A stretch of DNA of 64,000 nt from Lentilitoribacter sp039986595 (GTDB taxonomy: Bacteria; Pseudomonadota; Alphaproteobacteria; Rhizobiales; Rhizobiaceae): assembly GCA_039986595.1 (NCBI GenBank), contig JBDWQJ010000011.1, positions 230,278 through 294,277 on the forward strand, read 5' to 3'. Made by a program: the position numbers and the translations under genes. Positions 1 through 8,751 of the stretch are shown piece by piece. Each line of letters starts with the position of its first letter. The stretch's first letter is position 1. The notes under the pieces are model-generated. The model searched no databases. It was given only the letters and a program-made list of their open reading frames with translations, and had not been told where the DNA came from.

Positions 1-7
1 CACGATG

Positions 8-397
8 CTAAGATTGATCTGCATCGGCTTTTTCAAGATGAGGCGCTTCGTCTGAAACCTGACCTCGACAATCTCCTGCCATCCCCCATTTAATCGAGAG
101 ATCGCTAAGCTGGTTTAAGATATCACGTAACTCTAATCCTCTATCTGTGAGAGAATAAGAAACTTCGGGGGGAATTGTAGGTTTATAGGTGCGCGTAACC
201 AACCCTGCTTCTTCCAATTTACGCAGGCGTTCAGTCAATACACGTGATGAAATACCCGGTACCATGCGTTTTAATTCACCAAATCTAACATTTTTATTAT
301 TCGACAGTCGCCAAAGTATGTAAGTCGTCCAAGGCCCTGAAATTACTCGCAAAAGTTCGTCCATTGGGCATGAAATTGGTGATTTAGAAAACTTCAT
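8..397 (-). CDS. HxlR-family winged-helix transcriptional regulator
   Basis: 129-residue protein of usual HxlR length. The start is followed by the family pattern with an N-terminal Cys-Pro (Cys10) ahead of the first helix, a GISSRVLTERLRKLEEAGLV-type recognition helix and wing, and a YSLTDRG segment. HxlR proteins are dimeric regulators, often of redox or aldehyde detoxification genes, and the conserved Cys10 can act as a thiol sensor in characterised relatives. It is divergent from the flavodoxin-like reductase starting at 494, with 96 bp between them, so that gene is the likely target. Family assignment is firm; the inducer is unknown. Confidence 0.9.
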   Translation of the reverse strand: MKFSKSPISCPMDELLRVISGPWTTYILWRLSNNKNVRFGELKRMVPGISSRVLTERLRKLEEAGLVTRTYKPTIPPEVSYSLTDRGLELRDILNQLSDLSIKWGMAGDCRGQVSDEAPHLEKADADQS

Positions 398-410
398 AAC
401 GTTTATTCCT

Positions 411-437
411 TACTTGGTTACTTTAAAATACCTACTT
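411..437. promoter_or_regulatory. TACTT direct repeats in the HxlR/reductase intergenic region
   Basis: TACTT occurs at 411, 419 and 433 in the 96-bp divergent region. HxlR-type regulators bind repeated elements in divergent promoters, so this is a candidate operator. It rests only on the short repeat and the position. Confidence 0.3.
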
Positions 438-493
438 TCAAAAAATTATCAAGGATGTATTTATAACACTATTACACAATTTAGGAATACATT

Positions 494-1069
494 ATGGAAA
501 ACACAAAGAAAGTCATCGTCATCTACCACAGTGGATATGGTCACACAAAAGTGCAGGCAGAAGCCGTGCTTGCGGGTGCTCAATCTATAGACGGCGTAGA
601 GACTGAATTAATCGATGCCAAAGAAGCTGCAAGCAATTTAGACAGGATCGATGAAGCTGATGCGGTGATATTTGGCTCACCTACCTATATGGGAACCATT
701 TCAGCTGAATTTAAAGCCTTCATGGATGCATCATCATCGAAATGGATGCAACAAGGTTGGAAAGACAAAATTGCTGGCGGTTTTACCAATTCTGCAAGTC
801 AAGTGGGCGATAAAACAGGCACGTTGCAAGCATTATCCGTATTTGCAGCACAACATGGCATGGTTTGGGTTGGCCTGGATTTGCCACCTGGAAACAACTC
901 CTCAGAAGGCACAGACAATAGCCTTAATCGCATGGGTGCAAGTCTTGGAGCAATGGCACAATCATTAGCAGATCAAGGCCCAGATGTCTCCCCTCCCGAC
1001 GCGGATCAAAAAACCGCACACTATTATGGTGCTCGCATTGCGCAAGCTGCAATTCGATGGGCTGCGTAA
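494..1069 (+). CDS. Flavodoxin-fold NAD(P)H:quinone reductase (WrbA-like)
   Basis: 191 residues with a flavodoxin-like fold. The N-terminal strand leads into an FMN phosphate loop (YHSGYGHTKVQA), followed by GSPTYMGTISAEFKAFMD and a GGFTNSASQVGDKTGTL segment typical of WrbA/flavodoxin-family reductases. The expected role is cytosolic FMN-dependent two-electron reduction of quinones. The start is supported by an AGGA-like site upstream. It is divergent from the HxlR gene, a common redox-sensor and reductase pairing. The C-terminus is shorter than some WrbA proteins, so a generic flavodoxin-family oxidoreductase is the safe name. Confidence 0.85.
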   Translation: MENTKKVIVIYHSGYGHTKVQAEAVLAGAQSIDGVETELIDAKEAASNLDRIDEADAVIFGSPTYMGTISAEFKAFMDASSSKWMQQGWKDKIAGGFTNSASQVGDKTGTLQALSVFAAQHGMVWVGLDLPPGNNSSEGTDNSLNRMGASLGAMAQSLADQGPDVSPPDADQKTAHYYGARIAQAAIRWAA

Positions 1070-1113
1070 TTGATAGATAAATAGCTTGGATTACGACCAT
1101 TCATCCAAGCAAC

Positions 1114-1148
1114 CGCCCATGCTCTACCACAAATAAAGGGCATGGGCG
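1114..1148. terminator. Hairpin terminator between convergent genes
   Basis: Nine-base arms CGCCCATGC (1114–1122) and GCATGGGCG (1140–1148) are followed by a T-rich run (TTATTTT) on the + strand. It lies between the convergent reductase and response-regulator genes and probably ends the reductase transcript. Confidence 0.6.
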
Positions 1149-1164
1149 TTATTTTCAGACTTAA

Positions 1165-1857
1165 CTAGCCATCATAAGCATATCCAACACCATAGACGGA
1201 CCTAATCAACTCGCCTTCGGTTGAATACGATTTAAGCTTTTGGCGAATGTTTTTGATATGACTATCCACTGTGCGGTCAAACACCATGGCATCATCTGGA
1301 AAGGCCAATTCAAGCAATTGTGCCCGTGAAAAAACCCGTCCAGGGCGTTTGAACAATATGTATAGCAAACGAAATTCACGGCGGGTAAAATCAAGCTGCT
1401 CTGAACCAAAGAAAACAGTCCAATTGTCCTCGTTCATTTGCAAGCCGTTTAGATCAATGTCATCGGTATTATCCAATAAACTCACGTCACGTTTTGTTCG
1501 GCGTAATATTGCTTTTACACGTGCTACCACCTCACGCGGTGACCACGGTTTGCAAATATAATCATCCGCACCCAATTCAAGGCCTAACAAACGATCTATT
1601 TCTTCAATTCGCGCTGTTTCTAAAATTATTGGCACATCGCTTTTTGCGCGCACTTCGCGGCAGATCGACAATCCGTCTTTCCCTGGCAACATGACATCCA
1701 AAATTACCAAATCAGGCTCTTCTGACAAGATAGTGTCAACCGCCTTGTGTCCATCATTTAAAACAGTCACCCGCATATCGAGTTGCGACAGATAATCCTT
1801 TAAAACTTCTGCAAGTGCTTCTTCGTCTTCTACGATGATGATGTGATCTTGAGCCAT
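1165..1857 (-). CDS. OmpR-family response regulator
   Basis: 230 residues: an N-terminal receiver domain (about 1–120) with acidic pocket E10/D11, phospho-acceptor Asp54 in VILDVMLPGKDG and the conserved Lys in CKPWSP, then an OmpR/PhoB winged helix (about 135–228) with the RRE-RLL and TVDSHIKNIRQKL segments. It lies one base from the histidine kinase stop codon, so the two are co-transcribed and probably translationally coupled. It resembles the BaeR/CpxR type used for envelope stress, but the signal here is not known. The divergent secreted YHYH gene is a plausible target. Confidence 0.92.
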   Translation of the reverse strand: MAQDHIIIVEDEEALAEVLKDYLSQLDMRVTVLNDGHKAVDTILSEEPDLVILDVMLPGKDGLSICREVRAKSDVPIILETARIEEIDRLLGLELGADDYICKPWSPREVVARVKAILRRTKRDVSLLDNTDDIDLNGLQMNEDNWTVFFGSEQLDFTRREFRLLYILFKRPGRVFSRAQLLELAFPDDAMVFDRTVDSHIKNIRQKLKSYSTEGELIRSVYGVGYAYDG

Positions 1858-1858
1858 C

Positions 1859-3337
1859 TTATTTTTTTCGTTCCAGTGGTAGTTTGATAATCATCGCGAG
1901 CCCACCCAACGGCGAAGGTTCAGCAATGATTTGACCATCATGCGCGTTCACAATGAGTTTGCAAATGGATAATCCAAGGCCTGAACCACCTTTTGCGCGG
2001 GCGCGTGATTGATCTTCGCGGTAGAAGCGATCAAACAGTTTTTCTCTCGCATATTCAGGCGGACAATTATTGCTATCATCCACTCGGATTGTCACATATT
2101 GAGCATTATCAGATGTCACACTCAGCTTGATAGTTCCTGGTGCACTTGTGTAGCGCCGCGCATTTGTTAAAATATTATCGATCAATTGCCCAATACGCAT
2201 GGCATCACAGTCAGCCATTAAGCCTTCTTGTAGATTAGTCTCAAGCTTTAACCCAGCATCATCAATCAAACCTTGTGCCTTTTGCGCAGCTTGGGCTGCC
2301 ATAATTGAAATATCTTCACGCGTCCAGTTAACGAGTAACCGCCCTTCTCGCGCGTTTGATAGTTGGCTGATATCTTTCACCAATGCAGATAAACGCGTGA
2401 CTGATTGGTGGAGTGTATTTAGTGTCTTCTCATCAGCATTGCGCACGCCATCTTGCATGGCTTCGATCTCAGCTCGCAATACTGCAATCGGCGTTTGCAG
2501 TTCGTGACTGGTATCAGACATCCATTGGCGCTCAGCTTTTTCTTGCGCGCTTAGTTGCGCAGCGAGCTTATTAAATTGCTCAACCAGATTGCCAAATTCA
2601 TCCTCGCTTGTTTTTTCAAGACGCAAATCATATTCGCCTTTTGCCAGCGCATCTGTACCTGAAACGAGACGGTTGACCGGTTTTGTGAATTGGCGGGCCA
2701 ATAGATAAGCTGCAACCGCTGAAAGCAGAAGTGCCACGAATAATGTGAGGCCCAACACGCGCACTTGGTCTTTTAGGAATATTGCATTTGCGGCATTGTC
2801 GTTCGCGCCGGGTTTTACAATTGAGATATAACCAAGAATTTGCCCATTGGCGTCGGGGATTGCGCGTAGACCACTATTTGAATAATTAAACTTCGCACCT
2901 GCAATAAATTGCCGGTCCGGATCCACAACGGCCATTCTTCGACCCAAGGACATCGGATCGCTTGGCCCAGCTCGTCTTGGCTGCCATTTTTGATCGCCGT
3001 CCCGCCTTGGCGGTGGCTTTCGTTCACCCTGTTGTGGTTTTTGCTGCCCGTTAGGTGCCTTTGCAGGCGGTAACGTCTGTCGAATAAGCTCACTAAATTG
3101 GCGTCTGTTGCCTCTCAATTCAGGCCAACCTGGGTTGGACGCGTCATGACGTTCAACTAGTGCTTCAATAAATGGATCAAATCGATCAAGTTCGGCTTGC
3201 AAAATGTAATTGATAAAACCAGCACGCATAGAATATGTGACCAACAGAGCAATGAATATTATCACGGTTATTACCGTCAGCATCATTGCTATGAATAGTT
3301 TTTTACCGATAGAAAGTTTTGACCAAATCTTCTTCAT
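1859..3337 (-). CDS. Membrane sensor histidine kinase
   Basis: About 492 residues from the ATG at 3337, chosen because AAAGG precedes it; a TTG seven codons upstream lacks support. Order: transmembrane helix near the N-terminus; periplasmic sensor of roughly 150 residues containing a Pro/Arg/Gln-rich stretch; second transmembrane helix; HAMP; dimerisation helix with the H-box SHELQTP (Gln where Arg is usual); ATPase domain with N, G1 (DRFYRED) and GSGLGLSI motifs. It is a BaeS-like hybridless kinase that should phosphorylate the adjacent response regulator. The basic low-complexity loop in the sensor is unusual. Confidence 0.92.
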   Translation of the reverse strand: MKKIWSKLSIGKKLFIAMMLTVITVIIFIALLVTYSMRAGFINYILQAELDRFDPFIEALVERHDASNPGWPELRGNRRQFSELIRQTLPPAKAPNGQQKPQQGERKPPPRRDGDQKWQPRRAGPSDPMSLGRRMAVVDPDRQFIAGAKFNYSNSGLRAIPDANGQILGYISIVKPGANDNAANAIFLKDQVRVLGLTLFVALLLSAVAAYLLARQFTKPVNRLVSGTDALAKGEYDLRLEKTSEDEFGNLVEQFNKLAAQLSAQEKAERQWMSDTSHELQTPIAVLRAEIEAMQDGVRNADEKTLNTLHQSVTRLSALVKDISQLSNAREGRLLVNWTREDISIMAAQAAQKAQGLIDDAGLKLETNLQEGLMADCDAMRIGQLIDNILTNARRYTSAPGTIKLSVTSDNAQYVTIRVDDSNNCPPEYAREKLFDRFYREDQSRARAKGGSGLGLSICKLIVNAHDGQIIAEPSPLGGLAMIIKLPLERKK

Positions 3338-3382
3338 AACCTTTATATTGCTAGCCAAATGTGAAGCGATGATGAAGCAAAT

Positions 3383-3452
3383 ATTTGCAAATCTGAGCTA
3401 GTTTTCACCTAAAACACGCCATTCTACACATTTGCTACATATTTTCTGCAAA
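3383..3452. promoter_or_regulatory. TTTGC/GCAAA elements in the kinase/YHYH divergent promoter
   Basis: A perfect palindrome ATTTGCAAAT (3383–3392) is followed by TTTGC at 3431 and GCAAA at 3448 (TTTGC-N12-GCAAA). All lie between the two-component operon and the divergent YHYH gene. They are candidate operators for the neighbouring response regulator or another factor; no position-specific evidence goes beyond symmetry. Confidence 0.3.
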
Positions 3453-3549
3453 CTAGCAACATGCTCCCCCCTCATGATGGCAAATATCGAAAAGCGGCAC
3501 CCCTTCGCTAATCGACACATTTTAATCAAATTAGAAGCGAGAAATTGCC

Positions 3550-4692
3550 ATGACACAAATTGCTAAAGAGCAAATGCACAGAAAAACCAAATTTGTAGCA
3601 CTTGCAGTTGCCACAGCTGCCGTTGGCGTTTTAAGTGCGCAAGCCATAGCAGCTTCAAATACTGTAAAAATTACTGAAGCCAATGGCCAACACTGTGTGA
3701 CGTCTAATAATATTCCAGACCATCAAACGGGTAAGTTCCCCAACAGTGGAAACCCCAATTCTATTTCATCGCAAAGCATAAAATTGTGCGTCGATGCGAC
3801 ACCAGTCAAAGGATCATCACCTAAAGATATGCGCGGGACCATTGGCTTTGCACTAAACGGTGTAATTATTCGTCCAGGCACCGCGGACTGGTATGATGCA
3901 TCTGCATCGCGCGGTCATTCTCGGGATCAATCATCTGGTTGGAACCTTGATGGTGTTGGCGCGCGCAAATTGCTGGGTCTTGATAGCAATAATGCGCATG
4001 TTGGCCCTGATGGCGAATACCATTACCACGCACCATCTGACGGCATTTTAGCCGCAGCACAAGGCACATTGGTAGGATATGCAGCTGATGGTCATGAAAT
4101 TCACTATGTAGGTTCTGGCGCAAAGCCAAGTTGGCAACTAAAGTCCGGAACTCGCGAAACCGCTCCAGGTGGACAATACGATGGCACATATAATCAGGAC
4201 TTCGAATTTGTCGCCGGATCAGGCAATCTAGATTTATGTAATGGCGGCACGATGAATGGTGAATATGTCTATTTCGCCACCGATACTTATCCTTTCTTCC
4301 CGCGTTGCGCCTATGGTGAGATTTCATCTGATTTTGCACCGGGAGGTGGCCAAAGGGCTGATCGAGATGGTCAAGACCAGCGCAGGGGCAAAGGTCTAGG
4401 CGAGCGTCTTGGCAAACTTTTTGGTAAAAAAGACAATCGACCCGAACAAGCAAATTTAGATAATACTGACCGCCCAAATCTTCAGCAGAGACGTGGTGGC
4501 AAGTTAGGTGGAAGTGAACTTAGTGATGCGCAAGGCGGAAATCGTCGTGGTCCTCCACAATTCGCATTTGCAGCATGTGAGAGTAAAGCTATTGGAAATT
4601 CATGTTCAATGACAACCCCGCGCGGGCAGATTTCTGGCCAATGCGTGTTAACACCAGATCAACAAACAGCCTGTCGCCCGCAACGTCGTTAG
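3550..4692 (+). CDS. Secreted YHYH-domain protein
   Basis: 380 residues. An N-terminal signal peptide ends near AIAAS (about residue 35). The YHYH domain (about 80–265) contains the name-giving motif in GEYHYHAPSDGIL and a Cys-bearing FPRCAYG segment. A long basic Arg/Gly/Gln-rich tail follows (about 265–345), then a small four-Cys module (ACESKAIGNSC…GQC…TAC). The domain is of unknown biochemical function and is commonly exported. It is divergent from the two-component operon, which suggests regulation by it. The basic tail resembles in composition the Pro/Arg/Gln loop of the kinase sensor. Function not assigned. Confidence 0.85.
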   Translation: MTQIAKEQMHRKTKFVALAVATAAVGVLSAQAIAASNTVKITEANGQHCVTSNNIPDHQTGKFPNSGNPNSISSQSIKLCVDATPVKGSSPKDMRGTIGFALNGVIIRPGTADWYDASASRGHSRDQSSGWNLDGVGARKLLGLDSNNAHVGPDGEYHYHAPSDGILAAAQGTLVGYAADGHEIHYVGSGAKPSWQLKSGTRETAPGGQYDGTYNQDFEFVAGSGNLDLCNGGTMNGEYVYFATDTYPFFPRCAYGEISSDFAPGGGQRADRDGQDQRRGKGLGERLGKLFGKKDNRPEQANLDNTDRPNLQQRRGGKLGGSELSDAQGGNRRGPPQFAFAACESKAIGNSCSMTTPRGQISGQCVLTPDQQTACRPQRR

Positions 4693-4848
4693 CCACAATG
4701 ACGATGTTGCTCGCAAACTTGGTTGTTAAGGCATTCTCAGCCATTTTTGCACAAATCACCGAGGAATTTTCTACAGCCTTTGTGATTTCACGCTGTTGGT
4801 TGAAGGCCCAAGTAATGTTTAGACCTCATTAATTTACTTTGGCCCAAC

Positions 4849-5097
4849 TCAAACACCCAAATCCCCGCTGGGTTTGGGTGTTTTTTTTGCTTTTTTGAAA
4901 AGCGTAAAATGAAAAACTATAATGATCGTATAGGCAAATAATGCGATCAAAACGTATTCTAAAATGGTCGAAAACTCCAGATATCCGTCTTTAAGATAGC
5001 GCCCAATACTACCGCCAAGTCCGACGGCCACATTAAGCATCAGATAATATCGGGTCGCTAAGATACTTATTTTCAAACTTTTCATAGGACCGCTCAT
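4849..5097 (-). CDS. Small two-helix membrane protein, unknown function
   Basis: 82 residues with two predicted membrane segments (about 12–32 and 45–68) joined by a short charged loop, and a Lys/Pro-rich cytosolic tail. Such small proteins resemble phosphate-starvation PsiE-like or related two-helix fragments, but I do not recognise a family with confidence. It stands alone between the YHYH gene and an MFS gene. The final codons overlap a strong terminator hairpin that acts on the opposite strand. Confidence 0.6.
   Translation of the reverse strand: MSGPMKSLKISILATRYYLMLNVAVGLGGSIGRYLKDGYLEFSTILEYVLIALFAYTIIIVFHFTLFKKAKKTPKPSGDLGV
4853..4888 (+). terminator. Rho-independent terminator for the YHYH gene
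   Basis: Arms ACACCCAAA (4853–4861) and TTTGGGTGT (4873–4881) are followed by eight consecutive T on the + strand. It lies inside the 3' coding end of the minus-strand small membrane gene, so the hairpin is also translated as part of that protein's tail. Confidence 0.8.
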
Positions 5098-5321
5098 TTT
5101 ACTGTAAATCTATATTGTAGTTTAAAGTGCATTACCAATAAAATACACCTTTAAATATACATTTCAATTTAAAAACACTTACGCAATAAAAAGAGCACAA
5201 CGCCTATCACCCGCTTTTAATTTCATCACATTCTTGCTTGATTTAATCTTTAATGGGTCTAAACTTTACAAATGTGTTTAGCGGTTCGTTTCCGAACGGC
5301 GTCTTTTCGACAAATAGTACA

Positions 5322-6602
5322 ATGAAAAACAAAATCTTTTCGCTTTCGGCCCTCCTCATTGGATCGGGCTTCTTATTCTTTGCAGGTGGCCTTAATGGCC
5401 TGATACTGCCTGTGCGCGGAGCGGCGGAAGGCTTTTCAGCTTTTAGTCTAGGCTTACTCGGTACGGGCTGGGCTGTTGGCTATATCGCAGGCTGTTTATA
5501 CGTGCCGCGCCTTGTGGCCAAAGTGGGCCATGTCCGCTCATTTAGCGTTATGGCAGCGGTTGCATCGCTATCAATTTTACTGTCGGCACTGATCGTTTTC
5601 CCTGCCTCCTGGATAATTCTTCGCTCACTTTCTGGATTTGCTTTTGCAGGCGCTGCAATGATTGTTGAAAGCTGGCTCACCAGCACAACTGATCCCAAAC
5701 AACGTGGTTCCGTGTTTGGAACCTACACAATGATCAACCTGCTCGGCAGTACTTTGGGCCAATTATCCATTGCAGCTAGCGGCACTATCGGCCTTGAGTT
5801 TTTTATTGTTGGTGCTGTGTTTTATTCGCTTGCGCTATTACCAACCGCAGTTTCAGCATCATCAGCCCCTGCTCCGCTGTCAGAAGCGAAACTTGATTTA
5901 AAAGCTTTATGGCTCAACTCTCCCATCGCAGTGGTTGCGGTGGTATGCGTTGGTGTTTCGAACGGCGCGTTTGGCACACTTGGAGCCGTATATGCAAACA
6001 ATATTGGGCTTTCTGTTGGCGCGATTTCATTATTTATGTCTGCCCCGATTTTGGCAGGCGCTTTATCTCAGATCCCCGTTGGTTATGCATCCGATCATAT
6101 GGATCGCCGTTATGTTCTTTTAATTGTTGGTGTCTTAGCAATCATTGCTGACATTATGTTCATAGCTGTTACAACTACAAACCCAACCATTTTAATTGCA
6201 AAAGCTGCAGGCTTTGGCGCACTCATTTTTGTCATGTATCCGATTTTGATTGCGCATGCCAATGATCACGCAAAAGCAGGTTCAGCACTTCAGGTTACAA
6301 GCGGCCTATTGTTACTCCAGGGCGTTGGAACCGTTTCTGGACCTTTGATTGCTGGTGGCTTGATGTCGATATATGGACCGCAGGGAATGTTCTACATCAT
6401 TTTATTGGCGCATATTGTTATCGTTGTTTATGCGGTCTACAGGATGGGTAAACGTCGCGCTGTGGCCGCAGCAGATAAAGCGAAATTTATTCTATCCAAT
6501 CCATTAAGAGGCAGCACGCCGCAAACCCCTGTTTTATCGGGTCGTTCGATGGGAAAGATATCTGCATTCCTTGAAGAAAAGTCTCAAGGCAAGAAAAAAT
6601 GA
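5322..6602 (+). CDS. MFS transporter (YcaD-like)
   Basis: About 426 residues with twelve predicted membrane helices. The N-terminal half shows helix-rich motifs such as GTGWAVGYIAGCLYVPRLVAKVGHVR, the MFS motif between helices 2 and 3. After a cytosolic centre, the second half carries GYASDHMDRRYVLLI, the mirrored motif. It is a proton-coupled carrier in the inner membrane; the substrate is unknown and resemblance is to the YcaD-type family. An ATG at 5253 would add 23 hydrophilic residues. Neither start has a clear ribosome site, and 5322 was chosen because helix 1 follows at once. It is convergent with the LysR gene. Confidence 0.85.
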   Translation: MKNKIFSLSALLIGSGFLFFAGGLNGLILPVRGAAEGFSAFSLGLLGTGWAVGYIAGCLYVPRLVAKVGHVRSFSVMAAVASLSILLSALIVFPASWIILRSLSGFAFAGAAMIVESWLTSTTDPKQRGSVFGTYTMINLLGSTLGQLSIAASGTIGLEFFIVGAVFYSLALLPTAVSASSAPAPLSEAKLDLKALWLNSPIAVVAVVCVGVSNGAFGTLGAVYANNIGLSVGAISLFMSAPILAGALSQIPVGYASDHMDRRYVLLIVGVLAIIADIMFIAVTTTNPTILIAKAAGFGALIFVMYPILIAHANDHAKAGSALQVTSGLLLLQGVGTVSGPLIAGGLMSIYGPQGMFYIILLAHIVIVVYAVYRMGKRRAVAAADKAKFILSNPLRGSTPQTPVLSGRSMGKISAFLEEKSQGKKK

Positions 6603-6624
6603 GGTCGAGAATGAAGTTGAAATT

Positions 6625-7503
6625 TTATTTCTGGCTTATCTCGTCGATGAACAGTCTAACAAGGCCATGGCGTGGGGCATTGTTTGGCCACATGGCATAA
6701 ACGTCGATCATATCGAGCTGCCATTCAGGCAAGACATAAGCAACCTCCCCCGTTTTTACACCCGGTTCTGCGATAAATTCTGGCACCATAGCCAATCCGC
6801 ATCCTGCCTTTGCCAATTGGTATAATGCGCGCGCATCATTGGCCGTTAATCTTGCATCTGGGCGCAAAATAACTGGTTCGGCTCCATCTTTATAAAATGT
6901 TGGTTTGATGTGTTGCACGGGGGAGAGTTCCAACCACTCCCAGTTCGATAGATCACGCGGGTTCTGCACTTTCTTACGTTCCGAAATATAGTCAGCCGAT
7001 GCAATGAGGCGTCTCAGCACTGAAAATAACTTACGTGACGAACCGGTCAATTCAGGCCGCACACCCATGCGTATAGCGATATCAAAACCATCAGCAATCA
7101 ATTCTTTTCTTGTATCAGTGAAATCAATTGAAAGCTGAATACCTTCGTAGGTTTGTGAAAACTTGGCCACTAATTCCATGAAATGTGACGTTGAGAGCAC
7201 CGAGGGCGCTGTAATTCTTAAAATACCGCTTGGCTTATTGGATGACTGAGACAAATCTTCCAATCCTGTTTCAGCTGCTTCGATCATCTGTTGGGCAGAG
7301 ATTAAAAACCTTTCGCCCTCCGGCGTTAGCGCTAACTTGCGAGTTGATCGGTACAGCAATGCACATCCAAGATGTTCTTCCAATTGCGATATATGATGGC
7401 TCACAACTGAGGGCGATAAGCGCAATTCATGCGCCGCACCACGAAAAGAGCTGTGATCGACTGTTTTCGCGAAAATCGCAATTTGGCGAAGTTTATCTAA
7501 CAT
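6625..7503 (-). CDS. LysR-family transcriptional regulator
   Basis: 292 residues: an N-terminal winged helix (about 1–60; SSFRGAAHELRLSPSVVSHHISQLEEHLG) and a C-terminal LysR substrate-binding fold. The subgroup resembles the CrgA/AaeR-type regulators with a Leu-rich linker helix. It is divergent from the exported SnoaL-like gene that begins at 7636, with about 130 bp between, so that pair of genes is the likely target. Effector unknown. Confidence 0.9.
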   Translation of the reverse strand: MLDKLRQIAIFAKTVDHSSFRGAAHELRLSPSVVSHHISQLEEHLGCALLYRSTRKLALTPEGERFLISAQQMIEAAETGLEDLSQSSNKPSGILRITAPSVLSTSHFMELVAKFSQTYEGIQLSIDFTDTRKELIADGFDIAIRMGVRPELTGSSRKLFSVLRRLIASADYISERKKVQNPRDLSNWEWLELSPVQHIKPTFYKDGAEPVILRPDARLTANDARALYQLAKAGCGLAMVPEFIAEPGVKTGEVAYVLPEWQLDMIDVYAMWPNNAPRHGLVRLFIDEISQK

Positions 7504-7635
7504 AATTTAAATTTTCCGAACAGTTACTTTTAATTATCATATCTTATCGATTAATAGGGAAATGTCTATAACCAAGATCGAGCAACCACAAATATGAAAA
7601 AGCTCTGCAACCAAAACGATCTTGGAGGATCTGAT

Positions 7636-8115
7636 ATGAAGAACAATAGACTTATCGCAGCGATTGTTTCGCTGTTTATGGTATTTTCAACCGGCAGCGC
7701 TTTGGCCAATGACAAAGCATCTGTTCAGGCGTTTTATGACTTTTTGAGCAATCCTGCTTCGCAAAAACATGCAGCTGCGTTTATGGCGAACACATCTGAC
7801 ACATGGGAAAGCATTGGAGACTATTCAGGCAAATCAAAAAATCGCGACGGCTTTGCGGCACAAATTGGTGGATTTGGTAAATTGATCCCAGATCTGAACT
7901 GGGCGGTTGAGGAGATGCTACAAGATGGCAATCGCTTTGTTGTACGCAGCCGCGCAACAGGTATACCTGTTGGTCCAATGTTTGGCGTTGATGGCCAAGG
8001 ACGTGGGTTTGATATTCTCGCTATTGATATTCACACCGTTGAAGACGGAAAAATCGTCCGTTCATACCATGTGGAAGACTGGGCCACAGCGCTCCGTCAA
8101 CTTTCCGGCAAATAG
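7636..8115 (+). CDS. Exported SnoaL-like (NTF2-fold) protein
   Basis: 159 residues from the ATG at 7636, preceded by GGAGG at eight bases; the longer frame from 7594 lacks this. A signal peptide of about 23 residues ends at SALA. The mature part is an NTF2/SnoaL-like cone fold with the ester-cyclase-like features FGGFGKLIPDLNWAVEEML and IHTVEDGKIVRSYHVED. Related proteins bind or isomerise small hydrophobic molecules. It is located in the periplasm by prediction. It precedes another exported NTF2-fold gene and is divergent from LysR. Substrate unknown. Confidence 0.85.
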   Translation: MKNNRLIAAIVSLFMVFSTGSALANDKASVQAFYDFLSNPASQKHAAAFMANTSDTWESIGDYSGKSKNRDGFAAQIGGFGKLIPDLNWAVEEMLQDGNRFVVRSRATGIPVGPMFGVDGQGRGFDILAIDIHTVEDGKIVRSYHVEDWATALRQLSGK

Positions 8116-8126
8116 AACGAAGGCTC

Positions 8127-8155
8127 AAGCGGGCAGGATACTGAGCCCGCTTTTT
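8127..8155 (+). terminator. Rho-independent terminator after the first SnoaL-like gene
   Basis: Arms AAGCGGGC (8127–8134) and GCCCGCTT (8145–8152) run into TTTTT. It separates the two NTF2-fold genes, so the second one depends on read-through or its own promoter. Confidence 0.8.
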
Positions 8156-8189
8156 CCTTTGGCAATCACATTTTTTGATAGGAAACATG

Positions 8190-8684
8190 ATGAACAGACA
8201 AACAATGATGAAAGCAACCTTGGGAACAGCACTTGCAGTGATGGTTGCAAAAAAAGCGAATGCGGGCGATATGGACAAAGAAAGTCAAGCTACATTTGAT
8301 ACCGTTATGGCATTTATGGGCGCGATGGGCGCAGGCAAAATGGAAGATATGTCGGCATTAATGGCGGACGACATGGTCTGGCAAAATGAAGGTGACGACA
8401 CCCTACCCTGGATTGGAACTTGGGAAGGCAAAGAAGCAATTTTTGGTTTCTTGGGTGACTTTTCCAAGAATTTGACGACAACCCATTGGCAAAACGAGGA
8501 TGCTTTTGCAAAAGGTGATACGGTTGCTGTTTTTGGCAAAATGAAAGTCATCGCTACCAATTCTGGTGCAGAAACAGAGGAATTCACCTTCGCCCTGCGT
8601 GCGAAAGCCAAGGATGGAAAAGTTGTTCTCTGGAACTGGTTTGAGGACACATTCGCGGTAAGTAACGCCTATCACGGACGATAA
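8190..8684 (+). CDS. Exported NTF2-fold/SnoaL-like protein
   Basis: About 164 residues from the ATG at 8190, six bases after AGGA; an adjacent ATG at 8187 and one at 8175 are alternatives. The N-terminus (MNRQTMMKATLGTALAVMVA) is signal-peptide-like, ending near ANAGD. The body matches the NTF2-like superfamily used by SnoaL, with LMADDMVWQNEGDDTLPWIGTWEGKEAIFGF near the pocket mouth. It follows a related exported gene and may be a diverged duplicate serving a similar ligand. No catalytic assignment is made. Confidence 0.8.
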   Translation: MNRQTMMKATLGTALAVMVAKKANAGDMDKESQATFDTVMAFMGAMGAGKMEDMSALMADDMVWQNEGDDTLPWIGTWEGKEAIFGFLGDFSKNLTTTHWQNEDAFAKGDTVAVFGKMKVIATNSGAETEEFTFALRAKAKDGKVVLWNWFEDTFAVSNAYHGR

Positions 8685-8707
8685 TCAAAAATCGTATATT
8701 GAAATAC

Positions 8708-8734
8708 GACGATGCGGGGTTTGCTCGCATCGTC
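8708..8734. terminator. GC-rich hairpin between convergent genes
   Basis: GACGATGCG (8708–8716) pairs with CGCATCGTC (8726–8734) around a nine-base loop. There is no T-run on either side, so termination would be weak or factor-assisted. Confidence 0.4.
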
Positions 8735-8751
8735 TGCCCAATTAGGCTGGA

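Noticed and set aside
3866..4477. 203-residue frame antisense to the YHYH gene
   Set aside because: His/Arg/Gln-rich reading of the YHYH tail; no recognisable features and overlaps a clear secreted-protein gene.
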